Of a DNA stretch of 33,332 nucleotides, positions 8,045 to 17,135 are shown piece after piece (the first letter of the stretch is position 1; each line of letters begins with the position of its first letter). The position numbers were made by a program, and so were the translations under genes. The notes below the pieces were generated by a model. The model worked only from the letters and a program-made list of their open reading frames with translations, had not been told where the DNA came from and did no database searches. Origin of the DNA: Hyphomicrobiales bacterium (GTDB taxonomy: Bacteria > Pseudomonadota > Alphaproteobacteria > Rhizobiales > Rhizobiaceae); NCBI GenBank assembly GCA_900472925.1, contig UCJU01000037.1, forward strand, positions 1 through 33,332. Reading direction: 5' to 3'.

Positions 8045-11000
8045 CTACTCCGCAGCAACACCCATCTTCATCCGCTCCATATCCTCAAGCGCACGGCGGT
8101 ATTCTACCGGCATGACCTTGCGGAACTTCGGGCGGTACTCGCTCCAGCGGTCGAGGATGTCCTTGGCGCGGTTGGAGTTGGTGTAGTGGAAGTGGTTCGA
8201 GATCATCTGGTAGAGGCGCTCCTCGTCATGGCGCGTCATGTCCTCGGAAACGTCGACACGTCCCTTGTGCATGAGGTCGCCGCCGTGGTGGTGCAGCTTT
8301 TCCAGCATGTCGTCTTCTTCCGGCACCGGCTCCAGTTCGACCATGGCCATGTTGCAGCGCTTGGCGAAGTCGCCGGTCTCATCCAGAACGTAAGCCACGC
8401 CGCCGGACATGCCAGCTGCGAAGTTACGGCCGGTTTCTCCGAGAACGACAACGATGCCGCCCGTCATATATTCGCAGCCATGGTCGCCCACGCCTTCGAC
8501 AACGGCGATGGCACCGGAGTTGCGCACGGCGAAACGTTCACCCGCCACGCCCCGGAAATAGCATTCGCCGGTGATGGCGCCGTAAAGCACCGTGTTGCCG
8601 ACGATGATCGAATTCTCGGCAACGATACGGGCATTTTCCGGCGGACGCACGATGATGCGACCACCCGAGAGACCCTTGCCGACATAGTCGTTACCGTCAC
8701 CCACCAGATCGAAGGTGATGCCACGGGCGAGGAACGCGCCGAAGGACTGGCCCGCCGTACCGCGCAGCAGCACGTGGATGGTGTCGTCCTTCAGGCCCTT
8801 GTGACCCCAGCGCTTGGCAAGCGCGCCTGAAAGCATCGCACCGGCGGAGCGATCGACGTTCTTGATCGGCACTTCGAAGACCACAGGCTCGCGGTTTTCC
8901 AGCGACGGCATGGACTTCTCAATCAGCTTGCGGTCGAGAATGTCGTCGATTGGATGCTTCTGGCGCTCGGTCCAGTAGGTCGCTTCCTTGGGGGCTTCGA
9001 CCTTGTGGAAGATGCGGCTGAAATCCAGACCCTTGGCCTTCCAATGCGCCAGCATCTCATCCTTTTCGAGCAATTCGGAAGCGCCGATGATCTCATCCAG
9101 CTTGGAAACGCCAAGCGAAGCGAGGATTTCGCGCACTTCTTCGGCCACGAAGAAGAAGTAGTTGATGACGTGTTCCGGCGTGCCCTTGAAGCGCTTGCGC
9201 AGAACCGGGTCCTGCGTGGCAACGCCGACCGGGCAAGTGTTGAGATGGCACTTGCGCATCATAATGCAGCCAGCGGCAATCAGCGGAGCCGTGGCGAAAC
9301 CGAATTCGTCTGCGCCCAGGAGAGCACCGACGATGACGTCACGACCCGTCTTCAAACCGCCATCCACCTGAAGCGCGATACGCGAACGAAGGCCGTTCAT
9401 AACAAGTGTCTGCTGTGTCTCGGCAAGACCGATTTCCCATGGAGAACCGGCATGCTTGAGCGAAGTGAGCGGAGACGCACCCGTGCCGCCATCGAAACCG
9501 GAGACGGTGATATGGTCCGCGCGCGCCTTGGCAACACCGGCGGCAACCGTGCCGACGCCGACTTCGGAAACGAGCTTGACGGAAACATCGGCTTCCGGGT
9601 TGACGTTCTTCAGGTCGTAGATCAGCTGCGCCAGATCTTCGATCGAGTAGATATCATGGTGAGGCGGCGGCGAGATGAGGCCGACGCCAGGCGTGGAGTG
9701 GCGGGTCTTGGCAACCGTCGCATCCACCTTGTGGCCGGGCAACTGACCACCTTCGCCGGGCTTGGCACCCTGCGCGACCTTGATCTGCAACATATCCGCG
9801 TTGACGAGATATTCCGTCGTCACACCGAAGCGACCGGAGGCGATCTGCTTGATGGCTGATCGTTCGGGGTTCGGATTGCCGTTGAGAAGCGGCAGGTAAC
9901 GGTCTGATTCTTCGCCGCCCTCACCCGTGTTGGACTTGCCGCCGATCTTGTTCATGGCGATCGCAAGCGTGGTGTGTGCTTCACGGCTGATGGAGCCGAA
10001 GGACATGGCACCTGTCGAGAAGCGCTTGACGATATCGACGGCAGGCTCGACCTCATCGATGGAGATGGGCTTGCGGCCCAAAGCTTCCGCACCCTTGACC
10101 TTGAACAGGCCGCGAATGGTGTTCATGCGCAGGTTGGTGTCGTTCACCATCTCGGCGAATTCACGGTAGCGTTCCTGGCTGTTGCCGCGCACCGCATGCT
10201 GCAGGGTGGCAACCGCATCCGGGCTCCAGGCATGGCTTTCGCCACGCATGCGGTAGGCATATTCACCACCGATATCCAGCGTGCTGGCCAGGATCGGGTC
10301 CTTGCCGAAAGCGTCGGTGTGGCGGGATACGGTTTCCTGAGCAATTTCCGTCAAGCCAACGCCTTCGATCTGCGTGGCGGTGCCGAAGAAGTACTGCTCG
10401 ATGAACTCCGAGGACAGGCCGACGGCGTCGAAAATCTGAGCGCCGCAATAGGACTGGTAGGTGGAAATGCCCATCTTGGACATGACCTTGAGAATGCCCT
10501 TACCCACAGCCTTGATGTAGCGATAAACGACTTCGTCGTCGGACACTTCCTTGGGGAACGCGCCGTGCTTGTGCATATCCAGAAGCGTATCGAAGGCGAG
10601 GTACGGGTTGATGGCCTCAGCGCCGTAACCGGCCAGAAGGCAGAAGTGGTGAACTTCGCGCGGCTCGCCGGTTTCGACCACGAGGCCGACCGATGTGCGC
10701 AGACCCTTGCGGATCAGGTGGTGGTGGACGGCAGCGGTGGCCAGCAGTGCGGGGATTGCAATGCGGTCCGGTCCGAGCTGACGGTCAGACAAAACGATGA
10801 TGTTGTAACCGCCCCGGACAGCCGATTCTGCACGCTCGCACAGACGATCCAGCATCTCCGGCATGCCTTCGGCACCACGCTCCACATCATAGGTGAAGTC
10901 CAGTGTCTTGGTGTCGAAACGGTCTTCCGTGTGGCCGATGGAGCGTATCTTTTCCAGATCGCCATTGGTCAGGATCGGCTGGCGCACTTCCAGACGTTTG

Positions 11001-12784
11001 GCGCGGGCAGCCCCTTCATGGTCGAGAATGTTCGGGCGCGGGCCGATGAAGGACACAAGGCTCATCACCAGCTCTTCGCGGATCGGGTCGATCGGCGGGT
11101 TGGTGACCTGCGCGAAGTTCTGCTTGAAGTAAGTGTAGAGCAGCTTGGACTTGGACGACATCGCCGAAATCGGCGTGTCCGTACCCATCGAACCGATGGC
11201 TTCCTGACCTGTCGTTGCCATAGGCGACATAAGAAGCTTGGTGTCTTCGCTGGTGTAACCAAAGGCCTGTTGGCGGTCGAGCAGCGAAACGTCGCGACGC
11301 AGAGCGCGTGGCTCGACGGGCTTCAGATCTTCGAGAATGAGCTGGGTGCGATTCAGCCATGTCCGATAGGGATGCTTGGTGGCGAGTTCGCGCTTCACGT
11401 CCTCATCGGAGATGATCGCGCCCTTTTCCATATCGATCAGCAACATCTTGCCGGGCTGCAAACGCCACTTCTTGATGATGCGCTCTTCCGGCACCGGCAA
11501 TGTGCCAGCCTCGGAGGCCATGATGATGCGGTCGTCATCGGTGACGAGATAGCGAGCCGGACGCAGACCGTTACGGTCGAGCGTGGCACCAATCTGCTTG
11601 CCATCGGTAAAGGCAACGGCAGCGGGGCCATCCCATGGCTCCATCAAAGCAGCGTGGTATTCGTAAAATGCCTTGCGTTCCGGCGACATGGACTGGTTAC
11701 CCGCCCATGCCTCGGGGATTAGCATCATCACGGCATGCGCCATGGAGTAGCCGCCGCGCACGAGGAATTCGAGCGCATTGTCGAAGCAGGCGGTGTCCGA
11801 CTGGCCTTCGTAAGAGATCGGCCAGAGCTTGGAAATGTCGTCGCCGAACAGTGGCGAAGCAACGGAAGCCTGACGCGCCGCCATCCAGTTGACGTTGCCG
11901 CGCAGCGTGTTGATTTCGCCGTTATGGGCCACCATACGGTACGGGTGCGCCAGCTTCCATGACGGGAAGGTGTTGGTGGAGAAACGCTGGTGGACGAGCG
12001 CGACCGCAGATTCAAAGCGCGGATCGGACAGGTCCTTGTAGTAGGCACCGACCTGATAGGCCAGGAACATACCCTTGTAGACGATGGTCGAGGACGACAG
12101 CGAAACAGGATAGAAATCCTGCGCTTCCTTGCCACCGCCAGCATCATAGATGCGGTTGGACAGAACCTTGCGGATCAGGAACAGCTGGCGCTCGAATTCG
12201 GCATTGGTTGCGGCATCGCGGCCCGCACCGATGAAGACCTGAACGTGGTGCGGCTCGGTCGCGGCAATGTCCGGTGCCTTTGATAGCGAAGAGTTATCGA
12301 CCGGCACATCGCGATATCCAAGGAACTGCTGGCCCTGCTCGCCGATGACATCAACGATGACCTTCTTATAGTGTTCGATACGCTCTGGATCGCCGGGGAA
12401 GAAGATATGGCCAACGGCATATTCGCCGGCCTTTGGCAGGGTCACGCCCTGCTTCGCCATCTCATCGCGAAAGAACCTGTCAGGAATCTGCACCAGAATG
12501 CCCGCGCCGTCACCCATCAACGGGTCAGAGCCAACGGCACCGCGGTGCGTGAGGTTTTCGAGAATGAACAGGCCATCCTTGACGATCTGGTGCGACTTCT
12601 GACCCTTCATGTGGGCGACAAAGCCGACGCCGCAGGCATCATGCTCGTTGCGCGGATCGTAAAGACCCTGTTTCGGAGGCAGGCCGCCAATCGTCGCGCG
12701 CGCGGCAGCCTTCGGCTGGGCGCTCGTCGGACAGTCATTGGTCACGGTAGCAGTGGCGTTTTCGCCGTCCAGCTTGATCGTCAT
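8045..12784 (-). CDS. gltB: Glutamate synthase (NADPH) large subunit GltB
   Basis: Alpha subunit of GOGAT: it releases ammonia from glutamine and channels it to 2-oxoglutarate to form glutamate. 1579 residues from ATG 12784, selected because AGGAGGG lies seven bases upstream; an ATG nine codons earlier lacks this. The class II glutamine amidotransferase domain begins at Cys51 ([13 protein letters not shown]), so a 50-residue propeptide is predicted to be cleaved. The central and FMN-binding domains follow, including [14 protein letters not shown] and GGEESDRY. The 3Fe-4S ligands lie in [17 protein letters not shown]. The C terminus is the GXGXG beta-helix domain with repeated glycines. All parts are present and the length is normal. 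gltD follows only after vapBC. Confidence 0.97.
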   Translation of the reverse strand: MTIKLDGENATATVTNDCPTSAQPKAAARATIGGLPPKQGLYDPRNEHDACGVGFVAHMKGQKSHQIVKDGLFILENLTHRGAVGSDPLMGDGAGILVQIPDRFFRDEMAKQGVTLPKAGEYAVGHIFFPGDPERIEHYKKVIVDVIGEQGQQFLGYRDVPVDNSSLSKAPDIAATEPHHVQVFIGAGRDAATNAEFERQLFLIRKVLSNRIYDAGGGKEAQDFYPVSLSSSTIVYKGMFLAYQVGAYYKDLSDPRFESAVALVHQRFSTNTFPSWKLAHPYRMVAHNGEINTLRGNVNWMAARQASVASPLFGDDISKLWPISYEGQSDTACFDNALEFLVRGGYSMAHAVMMLIPEAWAGNQSMSPERKAFYEYHAALMEPWDGPAAVAFTDGKQIGATLDRNGLRPARYLVTDDDRIIMASEAGTLPVPEERIIKKWRLQPGKMLLIDMEKGAIISDEDVKRELATKHPYRTWLNRTQLILEDLKPVEPRALRRDVSLLDRQQAFGYTSEDTKLLMSPMATTGQEAIGSMGTDTPISAMSSKSKLLYTYFKQNFAQVTNPPIDPIREELVMSLVSFIGPRPNILDHEGAARAKRLEVRQPILTNGDLEKIRSIGHTEDRFDTKTLDFTYDVERGAEGMPEMLDRLCERAESAVRGGYNIIVLSDRQLGPDRIAIPALLATAAVHHHLIRKGLRTSVGLVVETGEPREVHHFCLLAGYGAEAINPYLAFDTLLDMHKHGAFPKEVSDDEVVYRYIKAVGKGILKVMSKMGISTYQSYCGAQIFDAVGLSSEFIEQYFFGTATQIEGVGLTEIAQETVSRHTDAFGKDPILASTLDIGGEYAYRMRGESHAWSPDAVATLQHAVRGNSQERYREFAEMVNDTNLRMNTIRGLFKVKGAEALGRKPISIDEVEPAVDIVKRFSTGAMSFGSISREAHTTLAIAMNKIGGKSNTGEGGEESDRYLPLLNGNPNPERSAIKQIASGRFGVTTEYLVNADMLQIKVAQGAKPGEGGQLPGHKVDATVAKTRHSTPGVGLISPPPHHDIYSIEDLAQLIYDLKNVNPEADVSVKLVSEVGVGTVAAGVAKARADHITVSGFDGGTGASPLTSLKHAGSPWEIGLAETQQTLVMNGLRSRIALQVDGGLKTGRDVIVGALLGADEFGFATAPLIAAGCIMMRKCHLNTCPVGVATQDPVLRKRFKGTPEHVINYFFFVAEEVREILASLGVSKLDEIIGASELLEKDEMLAHWKAKGLDFSRIFHKVEAPKEATYWTERQKHPIDDILDRKLIEKSMPSLENREPVVFEVPIKNVDRSAGAMLSGALAKRWGHKGLKDDTIHVLLRGTAGQSFGAFLARGITFDLVGDGNDYVGKGLSGGRIIVRPPENARIVAENSIIVGNTVLYGAITGECYFRGVAGERFAVRNSGAIAVVEGVGDHGCEYMTGGIVVVLGETGRNFAAGMSGGVAYVLDETGDFAKRCNMAMVELEPVPEEDDMLEKLHHHGGDLMHKGRVDVSEDMTRHDEERLYQMISNHFHYTNSNRAKDILDRWSEYRPKFRKVMPVEYRRALEDMERMKMGVAAE

Positions 12785-13146
12785 TTTCGTCCCTCCTGCA
12801 ACAGGTTGCATGGCTTCACGCAGAGAGGCGGATGCTCGCCCACCTCCATTTCCGGATAGTGGCTTCGCGTCCGCCTGCCAATTTAGGACAGCATTACTGT
12901 CTTAATTCTTAGTGGATTTTGACAGAAACAGCCGCGGTTCGCAAGTCCACCTCGACATTTTATAACCCCACAAAATGACGCTAAATGTCTCAGCTCGGAG
13001 TCCTCGCGCAATTTTCTTCCGACAAAACCGTGAGATCGTTGCTTTCATTGCCGGATTTGCGTTCCCGAAGATAAGGCCATAAAAAGACAATCGTTTGGCA
13101 GATCAGCCACTCCCGCCCATCGTCAACTCATCGAAAGTGCAGACCC
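12785..13146. promoter_or_regulatory. Divergent gltB / threonine aldolase regulatory gap with two palindromes
   Basis: This 362-bp gap holds no convincing gene. A perfect 14-bp palindrome (TGCAAC-AG-GTTGCA, 12797-12810) lies just upstream of the gltB ribosome site. A second symmetric site (TTA, then GGACAG-like arms GACAG/CTGTC, then TAA; 12883-12905, one mismatch in nine pairs) lies about 100 bp upstream of gltB. Both could bind regulators of nitrogen assimilation, but no known consensus was matched. Promoters are expected in both directions and none could be fixed with confidence. Confidence 0.4.
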
Positions 13147-14202
13147 ATGTTTTTTGCTTCCGACAATTGGGCAGGCGCCCATCCCGCCATCAATGAGCGG
13201 CTGATGAAGGAATCCACCCGTTTCGCGGCGGCTTACGGCACCAGCGAACTGGATCGCGCCATAGAGAAACGCTTCAACGAGATATTCGAGCGTGACGTCG
13301 CCGTGTTCTTCGTAGGTACCGGCACCGCTGCCAATTCTCTGGCCATGGCCAGCGTCGCCCGCCCCGGCGGCATCGCTTTTTGTCACTCCGAAGCCCACGT
13401 CATCGAGGACGAATGCGGCGCACCGGTCTATTTTTCCAACGCGTCGCGCCTGATGCCGGTCGCTGGCCCCAACGGCAAGATGCTTCCAAAGAACCTCAAA
13501 GCCGCCATTGGCCGCTTCCCGCCCGGCTCCATCCATCAGGGCCAACCGATGCTGGTCACCGTAACACAGGCGACCGAGCAGGGCACGGTCTACGAGCTCG
13601 ATGAAATCGACGCGATCTCGGCGATTGCCAAAAACGCTGGTGTCCCCTTGCATATGGATGGCGCGCGTTTCGGCAACGCGATGATGGCGCTGAACACGAC
13701 ACCAGCCGAGATGACGTGGAAGCGCGGCGTCGACATCCTGTCTTTCGGCGCAACCAAGAACGGTTGCTGGTGCGCAGAAGCCATCGTCTACATGGATCCG
13801 AAAACGGCAGAAGACCTGCCCTTCATCCGCAAGCGCTCCGCGCAACTGTTTTCAAAAACCCGCTTCATGGCCGCGCAATTCGATGCCTATTTCAAGGATG
13901 ATCTCTGGCTTGAACTCGCGGCCCACGCCAACGCCATGGCCACCCGCCTGCGCGAAGGCCTGTCCGCCTCCAACAGCGCGCGGCTGGCATGGCCCACCCA
14001 ATCCAACGAGCTTTTCGTGGTTCTGAACAAGGACAAGGCAAAGGCCGCGAAAGAAGCTGGCGCCAGCTTCTACGACTGGCCTGTTCCCCACGACATGCCC
14101 GAACCCGTTGGCGACAATGAGCAACTCATCCGCCTTGTGACCAGCTTTGCCACGCTGGAAAACGATGTGGATGATTTCCTGCGGATTTGCGGTACGGCTT
14201 GA
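13147..14202 (+). CDS. ltaE: Low-specificity threonine aldolase (PLP-dependent)
   Basis: Splits L-threonine or L-allo-threonine into glycine and acetaldehyde in the cytoplasm. 351 residues, the usual size of the beta-eliminating lyase/threonine aldolase family. The fold-type I PLP motifs are clear: FVGTGTAANSLA (phosphate site, about 55-66), HSEAHVIEDECGAP with the ring-stacking His84, HMDGARFGNA with Asp171, and the Schiff-base Lys204 in SFGATKNG. The motif SDNWAGAHP at the N terminus is also typical. A related activity on other beta-hydroxy amino acids (for example phenylserine) cannot be excluded. It stands alone, divergent from gltB and convergent with a LysR gene. Confidence 0.9.
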   Translation: MFFASDNWAGAHPAINERLMKESTRFAAAYGTSELDRAIEKRFNEIFERDVAVFFVGTGTAANSLAMASVARPGGIAFCHSEAHVIEDECGAPVYFSNASRLMPVAGPNGKMLPKNLKAAIGRFPPGSIHQGQPMLVTVTQATEQGTVYELDEIDAISAIAKNAGVPLHMDGARFGNAMMALNTTPAEMTWKRGVDILSFGATKNGCWCAEAIVYMDPKTAEDLPFIRKRSAQLFSKTRFMAAQFDAYFKDDLWLELAAHANAMATRLREGLSASNSARLAWPTQSNELFVVLNKDKAKAAKEAGASFYDWPVPHDMPEPVGDNEQLIRLVTSFATLENDVDDFLRICGTA

Positions 14203-14220
14203 GGCGGGCTACCCTCTCGA

Positions 14221-14251
14221 CGTCATTCTCGGGCTTGTCCCGAGGATGACG
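14221..14251. repeat. Palindromic intergenic repeat-like element
   Basis: CGTCATTCTCGGG (14221-14233) and CCCGAGGATGACG (14239-14251) form a 13-bp stem with one mismatch and a CTTGT loop. Sequences of this kind (GTCAT-CTCGGG-CTTGT-CCCGAG-ATGAC) are, from memory, a common dispersed palindromic repeat in alphaproteobacterial intergenic DNA. It lies between convergent genes and could also act as a terminator, though no T-run follows. Confidence 0.65.
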
Positions 14252-14317
14252 CCAATGCAGTCGCTTTTTAGTGCCGCAAACAGAACGCGTTAATCGCTAG
14301 GCCCAATCAAGACGAGC

Positions 14318-15178
14318 TCAAGCAAAACTCCCGGGCACCATACCTTTAGCGGTTACCAGCCGCGACAACGCCTCCACCAGCTCGGCATCCGCACCTTTGC
14401 GTGGCTGAAGCACGAACTCCACATCCTCCAGTGCTGGCAGTGCGCCCTTTGGCAACTCTCGCAAGCCAGACGGCGCCATGCTGCGGGGCTGCACGAGAAC
14501 GCCCATACCGGCGCGCGCGGCGGCGGTGAGGCCGCTAAGGCTGGCGCAGGTGCAGACGATGCGCCAGGCGACACCGGCGCGGTCGAGCGCCTCTTGGGCT
14601 GCCTTGCGGGTGATGCTGGGCGGTGGAAAGGCGATGAGCGGCAGGGCGTTTTCCCGCGACAGAACAGCATCCGGGTCTTTTGCCAGCCACACCAGAGGTT
14701 CGCGGTAGAGGAAATGGCCAAGCTGATCGCCCAGCCGCCTTTTGGCCAGCACCACATCCAGCTCGCCATTGTCCTGCATCTCATAGAGAGAGCCACTCAG
14801 TGCCACCGTCAACTCGAGATCCACCAACGGATAGAGCCGGGTGAATTCCTCCAGAATGACCGTCAGGCGGCTGGCGACGAAGTCTTCGGAAACACCCAGG
14901 CGCAAGCGGCCACGCAACCTGCTTTCCCCGAACAGCGCTGAGACCTTGTTGTTGATGTCAAGCATGCTGCGCGCATATCCCAGCAATGCCTCACCCTCAG
15001 GCGTCAGGCGAACCCGGTGCGTATCTCGCGCAATCAGCCGTTGGCCGAGAAAGGTTTCCAGCCGCTGAATGTGCTGGCTCAGCGTCGATTGACCGATCCC
15101 CAGCCGTTCTGCGGCGTGCGTAAAACTCATGGTCTGTTCCAGCGTCACGAAGCTGGCAAGGTGCTGTAGATTGAGCAT
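14318..15178 (-). CDS. LysR-family transcriptional regulator
   Basis: 286 residues. The N-terminal winged helix-turn-helix is clear at residues 1-62 (LASFVTLEQTMSFTHAAERL, then GIGQSTLSQHIQRLE). A linker helix follows and then the periplasmic-binding-protein-like sensor domain (about 90-280), including GRLRLGVSEDFVAS and AARAGMGVLVQP. It is divergent from a BASS-family transporter gene with a classic LysR box between them, so it very likely controls that transporter and itself. The ligand is not known; a substrate of the transporter is a fair guess. The ATG at 15178 lies two bases from the box, which suggests tight autorepression. Confidence 0.92.
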   Translation of the reverse strand: MLNLQHLASFVTLEQTMSFTHAAERLGIGQSTLSQHIQRLETFLGQRLIARDTHRVRLTPEGEALLGYARSMLDINNKVSALFGESRLRGRLRLGVSEDFVASRLTVILEEFTRLYPLVDLELTVALSGSLYEMQDNGELDVVLAKRRLGDQLGHFLYREPLVWLAKDPDAVLSRENALPLIAFPPPSITRKAAQEALDRAGVAWRIVCTCASLSGLTAAARAGMGVLVQPRSMAPSGLRELPKGALPALEDVEFVLQPRKGADAELVEALSRLVTAKGMVPGSFA

Positions 15179-15179
15179 C

Positions 15180-15200
15180 GTTATCCTATATCATGATAAC
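15180..15200. promoter_or_regulatory. LysR box (T-N11-A) between LysR gene and transporter
   Basis: GTTAT-N11-ATAAC, with GTTATC (15180-15185) and GATAAC (15195-15200) as perfect reverse complements. This matches the T-N11-A rule of LysR binding sites. It abuts the lysR start codon and is centred about 55 bp before the predicted transporter transcription start, the usual activator position. Confidence 0.75.
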
Positions 15201-15209
15201 TGTTAGTTT

Positions 15210-15238
15210 TTGCATCTTGTTTCATGATGAGCGATAAT
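15210..15238 (+). promoter_or_regulatory. Predicted promoter of the BASS transporter gene
   Basis: TTGCAT (15210-15215), a 17-base spacer and GATAAT (15233-15238) give a good sigma-70-type promoter directly downstream of the LysR box. Transcription would begin near 15245, which argues that the in-frame ATG at 15224 is not the true start. Confidence 0.55.
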
Positions 15239-15283
15239 GCGGCCTCATTCAAGATAAAATCGGATAACCGAAAGCCAGCCACC

Positions 15284-16312
15284 ATGAGCCGCTTCCTGCC
15301 TGATCGCTTCACCATGATGCTGGTCGCCACCGTCATCATCGCATCGTTCCTGCCCGTCAGCGGAGACGCGGCCTACTACTTCGGCATCGCCACCAAATGC
15401 GCGATTGCCCTGCTGTTCTTCCTGCACGGCGCGCGTTTGGCCCGTGATGTGGTGATTGCAGGCATTCTGCACTGGCGTCTGCATCTGGTCATTCTGTTCG
15501 TCACATTCGGCCTGTTTCCGTTGATCGGTGTAGGTCTGGGTTATATTCCGCAAAGCATTCTGCCTGCTCCGCTTTACATGGGCGTTCTGTTCCTGTGTGT
15601 TTTGCCATCGACCGTGCAATCTTCCATCGCCTTCACCTCCATGGCGGGCGGGAACGTGCCGGCGGCGATTTGCTCGGCGTCGGCATCGAATATTTTCGGC
15701 ATGTTTTTGACTCCGCTTCTCGTCGGCCTTCTGTTTACCGTCGGTGGCCATGGCGGCGGCTTTTCGCTCGATGCCTTTGGGCAGATCTTCCTGCAATTGC
15801 TGGCACCTTTCATCGTGGGCCAAATCCTGCAGCCATGGATCGGCGACTGGATCCGCGCTCGCAAAAAGCTGCTGGCCCCGGTGGATCGCGGCTCCATTCT
15901 GATGGTGGTCTATCTGGCCTTCAGCGAGGCAGTCATTGAAGGCATCTGGCACCAGTTCACCCTGCGCGACATCGGCGTGGTCATCGGTATCGATATGGCT
16001 CTGCTCGCCCTTGTCCTGTGCATCACCATGTTCGGCAGCCGCCTTCTCGGCTTTAAGAAAGAAGACGAGATCACCATCACTTTCTGCGGATCGAAGAAGA
16101 GCCTTGCGAGTGGCGTCCCGATGGCTGGGGCAATCTTTGCCGGTCAGAGCATCGGCGCAATCGTCCTGCCCCTCATGCTGTTTCACCAGATCCAGCTGAT
16201 GGCCTGCGCGGTGATTGCACAACGATACGCCACCAAAGCGAAAAAGATCGAAGTGCGAAAAACCGCAGAGATCGCAGTTGCGCCAGAACAACCAAAAACG
16301 GCCCTGCAATGA
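15284..16312 (+). CDS. Bile acid:sodium symporter-like (BASS/SBF-like, YfeH-type) membrane transporter
   Basis: 342 residues from ATG 15284 (MSRFLPDRFTMML). An ATG at 15224 in the same frame adds a polar 20-residue leader absent from the family pattern and lies upstream of the predicted transcription start, so 15284 is preferred. About nine to ten hydrophobic helices span the inner membrane. Family features include LFFLHGARL early, FLCVLPSTVQSS and GGNVPAAICSASASN (the discontinuous-helix region), and FCGSKKSLASGVPMA late. Homologues carry organic anions or sterol-like compounds with sodium; the substrate here is unknown. The last residues (about 320-342) form a charged tail. The divergent LysR gene is its likely regulator. 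Confidence 0.88.
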   Translation: MSRFLPDRFTMMLVATVIIASFLPVSGDAAYYFGIATKCAIALLFFLHGARLARDVVIAGILHWRLHLVILFVTFGLFPLIGVGLGYIPQSILPAPLYMGVLFLCVLPSTVQSSIAFTSMAGGNVPAAICSASASNIFGMFLTPLLVGLLFTVGGHGGGFSLDAFGQIFLQLLAPFIVGQILQPWIGDWIRARKKLLAPVDRGSILMVVYLAFSEAVIEGIWHQFTLRDIGVVIGIDMALLALVLCITMFGSRLLGFKKEDEITITFCGSKKSLASGVPMAGAIFAGQSIGAIVLPLMLFHQIQLMACAVIAQRYATKAKKIEVRKTAEIAVAPEQPKTALQ

Positions 16313-16321
16313 GGGCCGTTT
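16296..16321. terminator. Terminator between transporter and hsp20 genes
   Basis: AAACGGCCCT (16296-16305) and AGGGCCGTTT (16312-16321) form a perfect 10-bp stem with a 6-nt loop that includes the transporter stop codon. On the minus strand a TTTTTGG tail follows, so it fits best as the terminator of hsp20; on the plus strand the T-run is short. Confidence 0.8.
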
Positions 16322-16343
16322 CATCAGGCTATAGGATAGAGAC

Positions 16344-16826
16344 TTAATTGACCTGAGATGGCGTGACCTGCGCGTCGATCTGCTTTGGCTCATCCGTCAC
16401 GTCAGAAACAATCGCGATGCGGCGTGGTTTCATGGCTTCTGGAATATTGCGAAGAAGGTCGATGTGCAGCAAGCCGTTCTTCAGCGAGGCGTTCTGAACC
16501 TCGACGTGATCGGCAAGCTGGAAGCGGCGCTCGAAGGCGCGCTTGGCGATGCCGCGATAGAGGAATTCGCCTTCGCTCTCCTTGTTTTCTTCTGCCTTTT
16601 CGGCCTTGACGGTCAGCACGTTGGCGCGGGACTCGATGCTGAGTTCGCTTTCGTCAAAACCTGCGACGGCCATGGTGATGCGATACGAGCTTTCGCCAGT
16701 GCGCTCTATGTTATAGGGCGGATAAGCTTGCGCCTGTTCGGGCTGGCCAATGCCATCAAGCATGGAAAAAAGGCGGTCGAAACCGACTGTGGAGCGGTAA
16801 AGTGGTGAAAAATCGACGTGACGCAT
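16344..16826 (-). CDS. Small heat-shock protein, Hsp20/alpha-crystallin family
   Basis: 160 residues from ATG 16826, selected by an AGGAGG site five bases upstream; an upstream in-frame ATG at 16868 would lie inside the leader. The protein is an ATP-independent holdase that forms oligomers and protects unfolding proteins in the cytoplasm. The N terminus (MRHVDFSPLYRSTVGFDRLF) is the typical class A rhizobial IbpA-like arm. The alpha-crystallin domain spans about 38-130, with YRITMAVAGFDESEL and FERRFQLADHVEV, and GLLHIDL near its end. A C-terminal extension with PRRIAI supplies the IxI-type contact motif. The promoter and leader look like heat-shock control by RpoH plus an RNA thermometer. 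Confidence 0.93.
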   Translation of the reverse strand: MRHVDFSPLYRSTVGFDRLFSMLDGIGQPEQAQAYPPYNIERTGESSYRITMAVAGFDESELSIESRANVLTVKAEKAEENKESEGEFLYRGIAKRAFERRFQLADHVEVQNASLKNGLLHIDLLRNIPEAMKPRRIAIVSDVTDEPKQIDAQVTPSQVN

Positions 16827-16917
16827 GGTGTCCTCCTGTGAGCGACTGTTTGCGGTTAAAGTCTTCACCCCAATTGGGCGGTGAAGACCCGGATGCGGTC
16901 CCGTTCTGGCGACCGTA
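16827..16917 (-). promoter_or_regulatory. ROSE-like RNA thermometer in the hsp20 leader
   Basis: The leader from the predicted start of transcription is about 90 nt. Its last element carries UCGCU (complement of 16841-16845), a three-base loop and then AGGAGG (16832-16837). This is the hallmark of ROSE elements: U-Y-G-C-U pairs with AGGA leaving a bulged G, so the ribosome site is masked at low temperature. Further upstream a 9-bp perfect stem (GTCTTCACC/GGTGAAGAC, 16861-16888) encloses CCAATTGG. ROSE elements are known from rhizobial small heat-shock genes. The fit is by eye; no folding was computed. Confidence 0.6.
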
Positions 16918-16923
16918 GCAAAG

Positions 16924-16952
16924 AGATGGGAAGGCTTTTGAGCAAGTTCAAG
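16924..16952 (-). promoter_or_regulatory. RpoH (sigma-32)-like heat-shock promoter of hsp20
   Basis: On the minus strand CTTGAA (16947-16952), a 17-base spacer and CCATCT (16924-16929) resemble RpoH promoters of alphaproteobacteria. The predicted transcription start near 16917 gives the long leader expected of a thermometer-controlled gene. Confidence 0.6.
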
Positions 16953-17092
16953 AGATATCGTAACGCCGAATGCGCCTGAACCCCATCTGAACGGGCGGTT
17001 CCGAAATCGTTCAGTTTCACAACGCTATTCATCAAGGCATCGGAGACAACCTCCGGCGACAGAAGATATTGTCCCTTTCTTCTGTCACATTC

Positions 17093-17135
17093 GCCGGAAC
17101 CGCGACTGCTAAGCCCGACGGTTCCGGCAATTTTT
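17093..17135 (+). terminator. Terminator-like hairpin with no obvious upstream gene
   Basis: GCCGGAACCG (17093-17102) and CGGTTCCGGC (17119-17128) form a perfect 10-bp GC-rich stem with a 16-nt loop, followed by AATTTTT. It looks like a plus-strand Rho-independent terminator, yet no plus-strand gene ends here. It may end a small RNA, act as an attenuator ahead of the hydrolase gene 75 bp downstream, or be chance. Confidence 0.45.

Noticed and set aside
9974..11722. Plus-strand open frame of 582 codons inside gltB
   Set aside because: Antisense shadow of a GC-rich conserved gene; no motif, and gltB is intact across it.
12902..13090. 62-codon minus-strand frame in the gltB / aldolase gap
   Set aside because: No ribosome site, no family resemblance, and it lies where the promoters should be.
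15245..16393. Minus-strand open frame of 382 codons opposite the BASS transporter
   Set aside because: Composition rich in His, Asp and Gln is that of an antisense frame; the transporter on the other strand is clearly real and the LysR box and promoter serve it.
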